Source: Candidatus Schekmanbacteria bacterium (lineage in GTDB: Bacteria > Schekmanbacteria > GWA2-38-11 > J061). Taken from it: a stretch of 64,000 bases of DNA. Location: contig JACRJM010000015.1 of assembly GCA_016219965.1 (NCBI GenBank), positions 343,857 through 407,856 of the forward strand. Direction: 5' to 3'. The notes beneath the pieces are model-generated. The model had not been told where the DNA came from. It worked only from the letters and a program-made list of their open reading frames with translations, and made no database searches. Positions 23,522 to 32,685 of this stretch are shown here, piece after piece. The position numbers were made by a program, and so were the translations under genes. How positions within the stretch are numbered: position 1 is the stretch's first letter; each line of letters starts with the position of its first letter.

Positions 23522-24340
23522 TCAATAATGAGTAAGGCTTCCGTCTCTCTTTGCTTTTTTTACGGCATACTTGAATATGACTATGCTCAGGGGGAGCATG
23601 AAAACAGAGAAAAGAAGAAGTGCAATGAGATTCGGTGCCAATTGGGATAGAGAATATCCCTGTATGAGAGCCATCCTCATTCCTTCAAGTGAATATGTTA
23701 TCGGGAGAAGGTAAGAAAAATTTCTTAACCAGTCGGGAAGAACACTTATCGGGTAATAGACGCCTCCGAGGAACCATGAAACACTGCCGAATATCCATGT
23801 GAATGGATCCCCCTTTTTCAGTATCATAATGAAGCTTGCTGAGATAATCCCGATGCTTGAAAAAGCAACGATTGTAAGGATAAGGATTAACAACGCCCCG
23901 AAATAATTTGCATTCCCAATCTGCATACCAAAAAACAGTGAGCCCAGAAGTATGTAAAGAACCACTCTCACGGAAGTAATTATAAAACTGTAAAGAGATG
24001 AATAGATTATTATTGCAGGGACTTCTGTTTGCGTCACAAGCAGTGCTTCAAGAGTGCCGCTGACCTGAGCGCCGGAGATGATTGCTGAAAAGGAGCTTAG
24101 GGAGATACCGAGATAGTTTGAAAAGGCAATACCAATCAGAACAAAGGAAAAATAATTTCCGCCATATGGCGCGAGGTATGGCGTTGCTGCTGCACCGAGA
24201 AGTTTGGAAAGGAAATAGAATAATATTATTGTGAAAACAATGCCTATAAACTGTGTAATGAAAGCAAACTTGTAACTTGCAGACTCTATAAAATCTTTTT
24301 TAATAAATGCCAGCGGCTTATAAATTGATACTGGAATCAT
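23522..24340 (-). CDS. ABC-2 type transporter permease
   Basis: A 272-residue membrane protein with six predicted helices, of the ABC-2 permease type used for export of drugs, lipids or polysaccharides. The conserved stretch SWFLGGVYYPISVLPDWL before helix five is characteristic, as is the preceding region with ISGAQVSGTLEALL. Its start lies inside the end of the partner ATPase gene (23-bp overlap), so the two are translated together. No substrate-specific gene is adjacent. Confidence 0.85.
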   Translation of the reverse strand: MIPVSIYKPLAFIKKDFIESASYKFAFITQFIGIVFTIILFYFLSKLLGAAATPYLAPYGGNYFSFVLIGIAFSNYLGISLSSFSAIISGAQVSGTLEALLVTQTEVPAIIIYSSLYSFIITSVRVVLYILLGSLFFGMQIGNANYFGALLILILTIVAFSSIGIISASFIMILKKGDPFTWIFGSVSWFLGGVYYPISVLPDWLRNFSYLLPITYSLEGMRMALIQGYSLSQLAPNLIALLLFSVFMLPLSIVIFKYAVKKAKRDGSLTHY

Positions 24341-25370
24341 GATATTCTGTCAGCCTCGCAAAAATTTCTTCAAGACTCGGTTCAAGACAATGGAAAGAAT
24401 GGATTATTATGGCATTCTTTATGAGTTCGCTTAAGGCGAAGTCTGCTTTTTCATGGTCTGTAGTCAAAGTAATTGCCGTTCCATGAGATGATTTGTCATC
24501 TTCTGATATTACATTTGATGGTCCGACAATAATTCTTATTTTGTCAATTACGTTTTGAGAAACCGCAACTTTTGTCTTTATCAAGAACTGGAGCCTTGAG
24601 CTGTAAGAAGATTTGATTTCACGAATGTTCCCGATTGTCTTTATATTTCCGCCTCCGATAATCGCTAAGCGATCGCAAATATCTTCCGCTTCATTGAGAT
24701 TGTGTGTGCAGAAAATAACAGTTTTCCGGGCATTCAAAACTATTTCATTTCTGATGAAGTTTCTTAGATGTCTGGCTGCATTCGGGTCAAGGCTTTTGGT
24801 GGGCTCATCAAGGAATATTATGTCAGGCCCTGCAAGAAGCCCCCGCGCGATGGCAAGTTTCTGTCTCATCCCTGTCGAATATTCTTTGCATGCTCTGTCA
24901 GCTGCGTCTGTTAGTTCAAGCATGTCAAGGAGCTTCTCTATCTGCCGGCGTGCAACATCTTTTGGCATATTGTTCATGACTGCAAAAAACTCGAGATTCT
25001 GTCTCCCAGTAAGTCTCCAGAAACAGGAACGCTCTTCACCTATTACATAACCAATGGACCGTCTTACTTTATCTCCGTCCTGTTCCGCATCAAAACCATT
25101 TATTATGGCTTTCCCTGAATCCGGAAGTACCAGGGTGCTTAATATTTTTATTATTGTAGTTTTCCCAGCGCCATTTGGTCCAAGAAGCCCGAAAATCTCT
25201 CCTCTGTTGACAGTGAATGATATGTCTTTAATCGCAGGGATAAGCTCTTTTTTTAAAGGATGGAGTAGAAGATCCCTATAATTTTTTGTCAGCGGATAAC
25301 TTTTGGTAAGTCTTATAACTTCTACTGCTGGTGGCAAATTTTGGTAACACTCCTGTTTTTTCTTTTTCAT
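24318..25370 (-). CDS. ABC transporter ATP-binding protein
   Basis: A 350-residue ABC ATPase partnered with the permease at 23522-24340. Walker A GPNGAGKTT (about 69-77), signature YSTGMRQKLAIA, Walker B IIFLDEPTKSLDP and H-loop CTHNLNEAE are all intact. An N-terminal extension with YPLTKNYRDLLLHPL precedes the core, as in exporters of the DrrA/polysaccharide type, and a C-terminal regulatory domain of about 100 residues follows. Transcribed divergently from the TPR lipoprotein. Confidence 0.9.
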   Translation of the reverse strand: MKKKKQECYQNLPPAVEVIRLTKSYPLTKNYRDLLLHPLKKELIPAIKDISFTVNRGEIFGLLGPNGAGKTTIIKILSTLVLPDSGKAIINGFDAEQDGDKVRRSIGYVIGEERSCFWRLTGRQNLEFFAVMNNMPKDVARRQIEKLLDMLELTDAADRACKEYSTGMRQKLAIARGLLAGPDIIFLDEPTKSLDPNAARHLRNFIRNEIVLNARKTVIFCTHNLNEAEDICDRLAIIGGGNIKTIGNIREIKSSYSSRLQFLIKTKVAVSQNVIDKIRIIVGPSNVISEDDKSSHGTAITLTTDHEKADFALSELIKNAIIIHSFHCLEPSLEEIFARLTEYHDSSINL

Positions 25371-25490
25371 AACATAACGCCTGTTTACTTTGCAATATCC
25401 AAAAAATATTTATGAATTTTGCTTGACAGGTAAGGATAATTGATAAAAATACAACCATAACTTTTAAGGTTCAATAATAGGGAGAATTGT

Positions 25491-26231
25491 ATGAAAAGAA
25501 TTTCTGTTTTAATGTCTTTGATGTTGTTGGTTGCTGTGATTTTTGTTGGATGCAGTTCGACATCCATGTCGCCCTCTCAAAAATATCTAAATGAACTGAA
25601 TTCAGCCTATATGAGTCAGGACAAAGCAAAAATCGAACAGGCAACCAATAGCCTGTCAGGCTTGATTGTCGCAGGTAAGAGCAGTGAACTTGATTATTAT
25701 AATGCAGCGCTGGCACAGTATAAGCTGGCAGATTATCTTGACCTGCAAGCAGCAGGCGGAGTTGACAAAAGCGGACCGGCAGAGAAGGCTGATGATATGG
25801 CCAGAGATTATCTTAAAAAAGCAATAGAATTAAGGCCTGACTTTTATGATGCATACAGCCTGAAGTACAAAGTTCTCCTGAAAAAATTCGGGTATGTAGG
25901 TTTCCCGCGTTTAATGCAGTATGTTGGAGAGATAAGCCAGGATCTTGAAAAAATAAAAGAGCTTAAACCAAATGATGCTAATACAAAATTGATTGAAGGC
26001 ATAGCATCGGCAAACAATTTTCCTCAGCCTGAGCCGGAGGAAACAATTGCTATATTTAACGAAGCATTGAAGCTTGACCCGAAAATGGCAGATGCTTATT
26101 ACCAGATAGCAGTGGTACAGCTTAAAAATAATAAAAAAGATGAAGCAGTAACAAGTCTTAAAAAGGCTTTGGAATTAAACCCTAATTGTTTCTGGGCAAA
26201 GAAAAAGTTAGCAGAACTTGAAGGCAAATAA
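25491..26231 (+). CDS. TPR lipoprotein
   Basis: A 246-residue predicted lipoprotein: a Lys/Arg start, a hydrophobic segment, and lipobox IFVGC with Cys about residue 21, followed by Ser-rich linker residues that favour outer-membrane sorting. The rest is helical, with TPR pairs; the clearest are near 90-130 and 180-240 (MADAYYQIAVVQLKNNKKDE then LKKALELNP). GGGAG seven bases upstream fixes the start. It has its own terminator downstream. It probably scaffolds an envelope complex; the partner is not identifiable. Confidence 0.8.
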   Translation: MKRISVLMSLMLLVAVIFVGCSSTSMSPSQKYLNELNSAYMSQDKAKIEQATNSLSGLIVAGKSSELDYYNAALAQYKLADYLDLQAAGGVDKSGPAEKADDMARDYLKKAIELRPDFYDAYSLKYKVLLKKFGYVGFPRLMQYVGEISQDLEKIKELKPNDANTKLIEGIASANNFPQPEPEETIAIFNEALKLDPKMADAYYQIAVVQLKNNKKDEAVTSLKKALELNPNCFWAKKKLAELEGK

Positions 26232-26251
26232 CATTTAATTAGCAGTTTCAG

Positions 26252-26284
26252 GGGGGAAGAATAAATATCTTCCCCCTTTTTTAT
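26252..26284 (+). terminator. Intrinsic terminator after the TPR lipoprotein gene
   Basis: Perfect 9-bp stem GGGGGAAGA / TCTTCCCCC with a 7-base loop, then TTTTTTATTTT. A strong rho-independent terminator. The next gene's start codon is only a few bases beyond it. Confidence 0.9.
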
Positions 26285-26290
26285 TTTGCT

Positions 26291-27808
26291 ATGCATATGG
26301 ATATATTGGAAATACTGAAAACTCACGCTGAAACAAAGGGGAATAGAGTATTCCTGAAGCATGAGGGAGTGGAATATAGTTTTAAAAGGACTTTTGAGAA
26401 CGTTCTTAAAGTTGCAGTCTATCTTAAACAGGAAGGAATATGCGCAGAAGATAGAGTTGCAATCATATTACCTAATTCTCCTGAATTTGTTTTTTTCTAC
26501 TATGGTTGTGCCATTGCAGGGGTTGTTTCTATACCTATAGATACCCGGTACAGGAAGAAAGAGATAGAAATAATCCTGAATAGTTGCAAACCTAAAATTA
26601 TCGTTGCTTTAAAAAGTTATCATGGTACGGATTACACCCATCTGCTTGGTAAGATAATAGCAGGTATCGGCTCAGGGATAAGAACCATATTTCTCGATGA
26701 ACTCGATATCATCGATAAAAATGTCAGTAGTAAATCATTCCAGTCTTTTATTTCTTTAAGCAAAGACAATATTCCAATGACTATAATGTATACCTCTGGA
26801 AGTACCGGAGAGCCTAAAGGCGCTGTACTGACACAGATGAACCTAATAACTAATGCCGCAGCTGTGAATGAACGTCTTTCTATCTCAGAAAAGGATGTGT
26901 TCCTGCTTATGGTTCCTTTTTCTCATGCCTTTGGATCGAGCGTATTGCTTAATGAAGCTCTCGTTGCCGGAGCATCGGTTGTCATAACGGACTTATTCGA
27001 TCCGGAGCATGTTCTTTCAATTATAGCTACAGAGAAAATTACTTTGCTATATGCAGTTCCTACACAAGTTATTCAGCTTATTGAGGCTAAGAAGCGTTTG
27101 AATATTGAAGTTTCATCGCTGAGAACCGGATATATCTCAGGAGCTGCTTGTACGCCTGAGTTAATGAAACAGATAAAATCTGAGTTTAACTGTGATGCCT
27201 GCATTGCTTATGGCATGACTGAGGCCTCATGCATATCAATTTCTGACTGGAAAGACAGCTGTGATATTAGAGAGAATTCAGCCGGAAGGCCGGTGAGGGG
27301 AATGGAATTAAAAATCGTAGATGACAGGGGATGCGATGTTCATCCCGGGCAACCGGGAGAAATTCTTATCAGAGGGACAAGTCTTATGAATGAATATTTT
27401 TCCGGTAATGCATTGGGGGATAGATGGTTTGATACGGGAGATATAGGAACTAAGGATACGAATGGATCTCTGATGATCCTTGGCAGAAAAAAAGAAACTA
27501 TAATAAGAGGTGGTTTCAATATTTATCCTGCAGAAATAGAGCGTCATCTTCTTTTACATGAAAAGATAAAGTTTGCAGCAGTGGTTGGTGTTCCTGACAC
27601 ATTTTATGGTGAAAAAACTGCTGCATGCATCATTCCATGCGATGGCGAAATAATATTAGACGATGATATCCGGGCATTTTGCAAAAAGCATCTGGCATCA
27701 TACAAGGTGCCTGACTACATAATAACCTATGAATCAATGCCATTTACAGTTAGCCGGAAGATAAGAAAAGATATACTTAAAATAGATGTTGAAAAAAAAA
27801 TCAAATGA
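26291..27808 (+). CDS. AMP-forming acyl-CoA ligase family enzyme
   Basis: A 505-residue ANL-superfamily enzyme that activates a carboxylic acid as an acyl-AMP and usually transfers it to CoA. The P-loop motif YTSGSTGEPKGA (about 164-175), the core motif AYGMTEAS, the WFDTGDIG motif with its Asp, the hinge GRKKETIIRGG, and the C-terminal catalytic Lys region SRKIRKDI are all present. Length fits the family. There is no recognisable ribosome site before either candidate ATG (26291 or 26297), and the start follows directly on a terminator, which is odd. Fatty or aromatic acid substrate cannot be decided. Confidence 0.85.
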   Translation: MHMDILEILKTHAETKGNRVFLKHEGVEYSFKRTFENVLKVAVYLKQEGICAEDRVAIILPNSPEFVFFYYGCAIAGVVSIPIDTRYRKKEIEIILNSCKPKIIVALKSYHGTDYTHLLGKIIAGIGSGIRTIFLDELDIIDKNVSSKSFQSFISLSKDNIPMTIMYTSGSTGEPKGAVLTQMNLITNAAAVNERLSISEKDVFLLMVPFSHAFGSSVLLNEALVAGASVVITDLFDPEHVLSIIATEKITLLYAVPTQVIQLIEAKKRLNIEVSSLRTGYISGAACTPELMKQIKSEFNCDACIAYGMTEASCISISDWKDSCDIRENSAGRPVRGMELKIVDDRGCDVHPGQPGEILIRGTSLMNEYFSGNALGDRWFDTGDIGTKDTNGSLMILGRKKETIIRGGFNIYPAEIERHLLLHEKIKFAAVVGVPDTFYGEKTAACIIPCDGEIILDDDIRAFCKKHLASYKVPDYIITYESMPFTVSRKIRKDILKIDVEKKIK

Positions 27809-27877
27809 TGGTCAACAAAGGAATTGACATTGAACAGAAATGAGAGAAAATGTAGAAAACTTCAAGGAGGCTTTGTG

Positions 27878-28969
27878 ATGATAAGAGGAAAGAGAAGGGC
27901 ATTATTCTATAATTCATTATGTCTATTTATTGTTGCAGTGATATGTGTGGGAGTTACAGGAGGATGCTCTAAAAATGAAGGTCCCAAGCAAGGTTCGTTA
28001 ATGATAGCTACCAAGAAAAGCGATGGGCAACCAGTAGATTGTAGAATTGTGGCTTATGCTCAGGACAACCACTTAAAGGCAGTTAATGAAGGAGTATCCG
28101 GACTTGAAATGTATCTCCCGGAAGGCAAATATGATATCAAAATAGATTGGCGCGGAAACCTGAAATGGCTCGAGGGTATCGACATATCTGAAGCTAAGAA
28201 ATTTACGGATACCGTTATTTTCCCAGCGGGAAAAATAAAAGTGAAGTCAGTTAACAATGACGGTTCAGTGGCAGATGCATCTATTCTTATAGTGCCAGCG
28301 CGCGACAGACAAAATGGTATTGAAGCAGTTGCAGATAACGATGGAAAAATAACAGAGTTTTACATAAATGGACAGAAGATTGCCCTTGGTAATACCCTCG
28401 AAGAAATTGACAAGGTTTTAAAGCCTGAGATGCTTAGAACAGATGTGGTATCGGAGAAAGAGGGTTCAAAAACATATGAAACAAGATACTATAAAGTTTT
28501 TGGAGCGAACTTAGACCTTTCGTTTTTGAAGGATGGGGAAGGTCCATTAGCTCTTCAAAAAATAAACTACACCGAAAAAGTTGCTGCAGGTATTGCTGGA
28601 GAAGCGATTGAAGTTTCTCCCGGGTTGTATGATATGAAGGTTGAACATCAGGGAGTAGCAAAATGGAGTAACAAAATTAAGATAGCTGACAAGGAAACCA
28701 GAGAAGAGGAAGTAGTTTTTGATCAAGGTTGGATTGTTGTCAATGCAACGAACTACTCATCTGATAAAGGAACAGTACCTGTACAGATTTATTTTAAAGG
28801 TGACAGTTCCAATGCAATCAAGAATGGAAAGCTTGGAGAGAAAATTCCCCTTGTTCCCGGTACTTATGATGTAATGGTAGAATATAAGAGCAAATATATT
28901 TGGATACGTGAGATAAACTTAAAGGTTAAAGAAACTGTCCAGAAGACAATAAAACTGCCTGAAGGCTGA
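27878..28969 (+). CDS. Lipoprotein with three repeated beta-rich domains
   Basis: A 363-residue predicted lipoprotein. The start is ATG 27878, seven bases after AAGGAGG; an upstream in-frame codon at 27824 has no such site. Signal segment with lipobox-like VTGGC (Cys about residue 30). The body holds three diverged copies of a motif: P-E/G-K/L/T-Y-D followed by a V-x-hydrophobic stretch, then K-W/IW and an I-K tail (KYDIKIDWRGNLKWLEGIDI; LYDMKVEHQGVAKWSNKIKI; TYDVMVEYKSKYIWIREINL). These look like carboxypeptidase-regulatory or PEGA-like beta-sandwiches. Function unknown. Seven bases before the Fur-family gene, so probably co-transcribed. Confidence 0.75.
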   Translation: MIRGKRRALFYNSLCLFIVAVICVGVTGGCSKNEGPKQGSLMIATKKSDGQPVDCRIVAYAQDNHLKAVNEGVSGLEMYLPEGKYDIKIDWRGNLKWLEGIDISEAKKFTDTVIFPAGKIKVKSVNNDGSVADASILIVPARDRQNGIEAVADNDGKITEFYINGQKIALGNTLEEIDKVLKPEMLRTDVVSEKEGSKTYETRYYKVFGANLDLSFLKDGEGPLALQKINYTEKVAAGIAGEAIEVSPGLYDMKVEHQGVAKWSNKIKIADKETREEEVVFDQGWIVVNATNYSSDKGTVPVQIYFKGDSSNAIKNGKLGEKIPLVPGTYDVMVEYKSKYIWIREINLKVKETVQKTIKLPEG

Positions 28970-28975
28970 TTAATA

Positions 28976-29428
28976 ATGGAAAATTATGAGAAGGTTTTTA
29001 AAGACTTCTTAAAGATAAGAAAGTTAAAGTATACAAGAGAGAGAGAAACAATAATAAAAGCTATTTTCAGCACACATGACCATTTTGATGCTGAAGATCT
29101 TGAATGGCGATTGAGAAAAAATAAGCAAAAGATTTCAAAGGCAACAATATATAGAACACTTGATATACTTATAAAAAGCAAGCTCATAACTGAACATGAG
29201 ATAGGCACAGATAGAAGGATTTTTGAACATATTCATGGACACCGGCATCATGACCATTTAGTTTGTCTCTCGTGTGGAATATTTATTGAATTTGATGATG
29301 AAAGAATAGAGAAAATGCAGGATGAAGTATGCAAAAAATTGCATTTTTATCCTGATAGACATAGCTTAAAAATATTCGGTTTGTGCAGAAAATGTAAAAC
29401 AAAAATAAATGATTCAGATAAGAATTAG
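28976..29428 (+). CDS. Fur-family metal-dependent transcription regulator
   Basis: A 150-residue member of the Fur family. Winged-helix DNA-binding part (about 1-85) with ATIYRTLDILIKSKLI as recognition helix; metal and dimer part with HGHRHHDHLVCLSCG and C-terminal CRKC. The two CxxC pairs are the structural zinc site and the His cluster is the regulatory site. Whether it senses iron, zinc or peroxide cannot be told from motifs alone. It follows the triple-repeat lipoprotein by six bases. Confidence 0.9.
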   Translation: MENYEKVFKDFLKIRKLKYTRERETIIKAIFSTHDHFDAEDLEWRLRKNKQKISKATIYRTLDILIKSKLITEHEIGTDRRIFEHIHGHRHHDHLVCLSCGIFIEFDDERIEKMQDEVCKKLHFYPDRHSLKIFGLCRKCKTKINDSDKN

Positions 29429-29581
29429 ACAGTTATGATCCTTTAAGGATGTGATTATTTGTTTTCCCTCAAGCAAATATGTGTTTCGGATACTCTGACT
29501 ATCTTCTCCGTGATTTTATCCTTAGTTTCTCAATGTATGATTATTAGTGAAATCTAAAAAAGATATATGGATAATGTATTA

Positions 29582-29610
29582 TTGACTTATGGGAAAAATA
29601 TTTTTATGAG
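29582..29610 (+). promoter_or_regulatory. Putative promoter for the c-di-GMP gene pair
   Basis: TTGACT at 29582-29587, 17-base spacer, TATGAG at 29605-29610, about 60 bases before the diguanylate cyclase start. The remaining 240-base gap has no hairpin followed by a T-tract that would clearly terminate the Fur gene. Confidence 0.4.
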
Positions 29611-29668
29611 TTCAATATAACAACCGATAGTTCAACATAAATATTAATGGAAAAATCGGAGCACTGTA

Positions 29669-30649
29669 ATGATAGGAAATAATAAGGTATTGCCAGAATC
29701 TGAAGAGGAAGATGGCCTGTCAAGTATTATAAAATATAAAATACTTGTTATTGATGATGAAGAGATAATGCGAAGTATGCTAAATGATGTCCTTTGTGAT
29801 GAAGGATATGATGTAGATGTGGCTTCAAACGGATTTGAAGGGATAAACAAGATAAAGTCTAAATACTATGATTTGATAATTACAGATATAATAATGCCTG
29901 AACTTGACGGTATGGAAGTACTTAAAAAGGCAAAAGAAATATCACCTCAGTCAGATGTTCTTGTTATGACAGGATATGCTTCTGTTGAGACAGCTGTAAA
30001 ATCAATGCGATTAGGTGCAGCCGACTACATTGTTAAACCCTTTAACATCGATCAGATACAGATAGTTATTTCAAGAACAATTGAAAAAAGAAATCTTCAG
30101 AAAAAAGCTAATGAAGGAGAATTTTATAAAGAGCTCTCGCAAATAGATGGTTTAACAGAGGTATACAATCACCGTTTTTTCCACCAGTTGCTTGAGGCTG
30201 AAATTAACAGATCAAAAAGATACAACCGTCCGGTTTCAGTTTCTATGCTCGATATAGATAATTTCAAGGAATATAATGATGTTAATGGGCATCCTGCTGG
30301 TGATATTTTATTGAAACAGCTTGCGTGGGTATTAACACGTTCATGCAGAGATTGTGATTATGTTTCACGCTATGGTGGAGATGAATTTGCGATAATATTT
30401 CCTGAAACTGATGAAAGAGAAGCTGCTGTAATAATAAAAAGGCTTAAACAAATAGTTGAGGAAAGCCACTTCGATAAACAGGAAGAGTTAAGTGCAAAAA
30501 AACTTACAGTCAGCATAGGGTTAGCTTCTTTCCCGGGTAGTGCAAGCAATAAAAATGAACTTGTAGAATGCGCGGATAAAGCGCTTTATACAGCTAAGCG
30601 CAATGGCAGAAACCTTCTTGTTCTGGCGTCAGATAATATCAAGGATTAA
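29669..30649 (+). CDS. Response regulator with diguanylate cyclase (GGDEF) output
   Basis: A 326-residue cytoplasmic protein: receiver domain (about 23-140) with acidic pair DD29-30, phospho-acceptor D73 (ITDIIMP) and Lys123 (VKPF), then GGDEF domain (about 160-322). The catalytic loop reads GGDEF at 236-240 and the inhibitory I-site RDCD is at 227-230, exactly five residues before it, so the enzyme should make c-di-GMP from GTP and be product-inhibited. Phosphorylation by an unidentified kinase should control it. It lies three bases from an HD-GYP gene that would degrade the same messenger. Confidence 0.95.
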   Translation: MIGNNKVLPESEEEDGLSSIIKYKILVIDDEEIMRSMLNDVLCDEGYDVDVASNGFEGINKIKSKYYDLIITDIIMPELDGMEVLKKAKEISPQSDVLVMTGYASVETAVKSMRLGAADYIVKPFNIDQIQIVISRTIEKRNLQKKANEGEFYKELSQIDGLTEVYNHRFFHQLLEAEINRSKRYNRPVSVSMLDIDNFKEYNDVNGHPAGDILLKQLAWVLTRSCRDCDYVSRYGGDEFAIIFPETDEREAAVIIKRLKQIVEESHFDKQEELSAKKLTVSIGLASFPGSASNKNELVECADKALYTAKRNGRNLLVLASDNIKD

Positions 30650-30652
30650 TCA

Positions 30653-32194
30653 TTGGTAACCTCAATAAAAATACTTGTTGTAGACGATTCAGAGATAATG
30701 CGTAATTTTCTCAAGGATTCGTTATCTGATTCCAATTATGAAGTTGATACAGCTGAAGATGGATTAGAAGCTCTGGATAAGCTGAAATCTCAGATATATG
30801 ATATTCTTCTCACTGATCTTAAAATGCCAAGGATGGATGGAATCTCTCTTATACAAGAACTGGGGAAAACAGAAAATTGCCAAATGTCAGTGGTAGTTAT
30901 GACATCACATGGAACTCTCGATTCGGCAAGGCAAGCACTTCAGGAAGGTGTTTCTAATTATATTCTTAAGCCTTTTGATTATAAGGATCTGCTAAAAATA
31001 ATAAACAACACTATAGAAAGAAAACGGATTAAAGAGGAAAAAATAAAAATTAATCTTTTTTCAGAGTTATTTTCAATCAATGAAAAGATAAATTTAAATA
31101 CTGAAGAAAAAAATATTCTCACTATGGTATTTCAAGCGGCCGTAACTTCCACTCCAGTAGATCGTTGTTTTGCCATAATTCAGGATGTATATAAGGAAAA
31201 CGAATTTAGTGCTGTCTCAAGTGACGACAAAACAGAAGATACAGTAAATTTAAATCTAGTCAAATTTCTGAGGGATTTCAGGTCTAATAGTACAAAGTTG
31301 AGACCGGTTGTTTTAAAAAAAGAATATAAGCTTACTGAGGACTCAACAAACAATTATTATGTTTCTTCTACTAAGTCATATATTGGACATGATGAAGGAA
31401 TTAATGTTGTAATATTTGCACCTCTAAAAGCTGCAGGTCGCTATAGAGGAGAGATAGTTTTCATAAAGAACTCTCAGAGCTTACCTTTAATGAGTGAAGC
31501 TGACATCCAGTTTTTAAGCTTTCTATCCATACAGGCATCAATGTCGATAGAAAATTCACGCCTTTTTGCTGATTTAAATGAGGCATATTTGAGCGCAATA
31601 AATTCGCTTATTTTAGGCATGGAGGCAAAAGATACATATACTTCAGGCCATAGCGACAGGGTAACAAGGATAAGCATTTTCCTTGGCAAAAAACTTGGTC
31701 TTTCTGAAAAAGAGCTTAATATTATAGCTAACGGAGCAAAGCTTCATGATATAGGGAAAATAGGGATTCCTGAAGCAATCCTGAATAAGCCGGGACCACT
31801 CAGTAGTGAGGAGTTTGAAATAATAAGAAAACATGTGGTTATTGGTTTCGACATGATAAAGCCTATAAAAGCTCTCAAAGATATAAGGGGTATTGTAAGA
31901 AGTCACCATGAAAGAGAAGATGGAAAAGGCTATCCTGATGGTTTGCTCGGCAAAAATATTCCAATGGTCGTTAAAGTTGTAATAGCTGCCGATGCATATG
32001 ATGCAATGCATTCCAAGAGAGTTTACCGGGATGAATTACCTGTTCAGAAAATAGTGAGTGAATTTATTTCTCAGCGCGGACGGCAGTTCGATCCTTTAAT
32101 CAGTGATATTATGGTTAAGTTGATTAACAGTCATGCCATGGAAGAAATACTTAAAGATAGCTCAACTACTCTTATTCGATTACCAGCAGCATAG
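30653..32194 (+). CDS. Response regulator with GAF and HD-GYP c-di-GMP phosphodiesterase
   Basis: A 513-residue protein: receiver (about 5-125; phospho-acceptor D55 in LLTDLKMP), a GAF-like sensory domain (about 145-320), then HD-GYP phosphodiesterase (about 325-505) with HDIGKIGIP and HHEREDGKGYPDGL both intact, so it should hydrolyse c-di-GMP. The start is TTG at 30653, with AAGGA seven bases upstream. It is three bases after the diguanylate cyclase gene, so maker and breaker are co-expressed. Its 3' end overlaps the end of the convergent biotin-carrier gene by 23 bp. Confidence 0.95.
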   Translation: MVTSIKILVVDDSEIMRNFLKDSLSDSNYEVDTAEDGLEALDKLKSQIYDILLTDLKMPRMDGISLIQELGKTENCQMSVVVMTSHGTLDSARQALQEGVSNYILKPFDYKDLLKIINNTIERKRIKEEKIKINLFSELFSINEKINLNTEEKNILTMVFQAAVTSTPVDRCFAIIQDVYKENEFSAVSSDDKTEDTVNLNLVKFLRDFRSNSTKLRPVVLKKEYKLTEDSTNNYYVSSTKSYIGHDEGINVVIFAPLKAAGRYRGEIVFIKNSQSLPLMSEADIQFLSFLSIQASMSIENSRLFADLNEAYLSAINSLILGMEAKDTYTSGHSDRVTRISIFLGKKLGLSEKELNIIANGAKLHDIGKIGIPEAILNKPGPLSSEEFEIIRKHVVIGFDMIKPIKALKDIRGIVRSHHEREDGKGYPDGLLGKNIPMVVKVVIAADAYDAMHSKRVYRDELPVQKIVSEFISQRGRQFDPLISDIMVKLINSHAMEEILKDSSTTLIRLPAA

Positions 32195-32675
32195 AATTAT
32201 TGTCGACTGTATCTCCTTCTCTAACACCAACTGCTGTGACTTTCCCAGATTTCGGAGCACATATCTCATTTTCCATTTTCATTGCTTCAATTATTATTAT
32301 CCCCTGATTTTCCTTAACTTCATCATTAAGAGCAACAAGTACTTTTTTTACCTTACCGCACATTGAGGCTTTGATTTCCTGTTTGCCGGCAACTATGTGG
32401 TTTTTTGTCTCACGAAGTTTTGCTTTTTTCTTCTCATTTACCACTTCTATTACATAATACTCCCCGTTTATGTATATTGAACAACTCCCGTTCTTTGCCT
32501 CAAGGTCAATTTCATAAGTTCGTTCGTTTAGAAGCATCGAATAAAGGGAATGCTCTGTATTGACCATGTCCACTACATACTCTTTATCATCTAATTTTAT
32601 GATAAACTTTGAATCATCAAGCTGTCTGACGTCAACAGAATGTTCAATATCTTTATAGACCGCTATATAGCCCAT
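32172..32675 (-). CDS. Biotin carboxyl carrier protein of acyl-CoA carboxylase
   Basis: A 167-residue protein. The C-terminal biotinyl domain (about 98-167) carries EAMKMEN with the biotin-accepting Lys133; the N-terminal 95 residues are a beta-rich region like the biotin-carboxylase-contacting part of other acyl-CoA carboxylases. It ferries carboxyl groups between the two catalytic subunits encoded just upstream in the same operon. It is distinct from the AccB of fatty-acid synthesis in lacking the Pro/Ala-rich linker. Confidence 0.9.
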   Translation of the reverse strand: MGYIAVYKDIEHSVDVRQLDDSKFIIKLDDKEYVVDMVNTEHSLYSMLLNERTYEIDLEAKNGSCSIYINGEYYVIEVVNEKKKAKLRETKNHIVAGKQEIKASMCGKVKKVLVALNDEVKENQGIIIIEAMKMENEICAPKSGKVTAVGVREGDTVDNNSMLLVIE

Positions 32676-32685
32676 CTGTTTTCAC

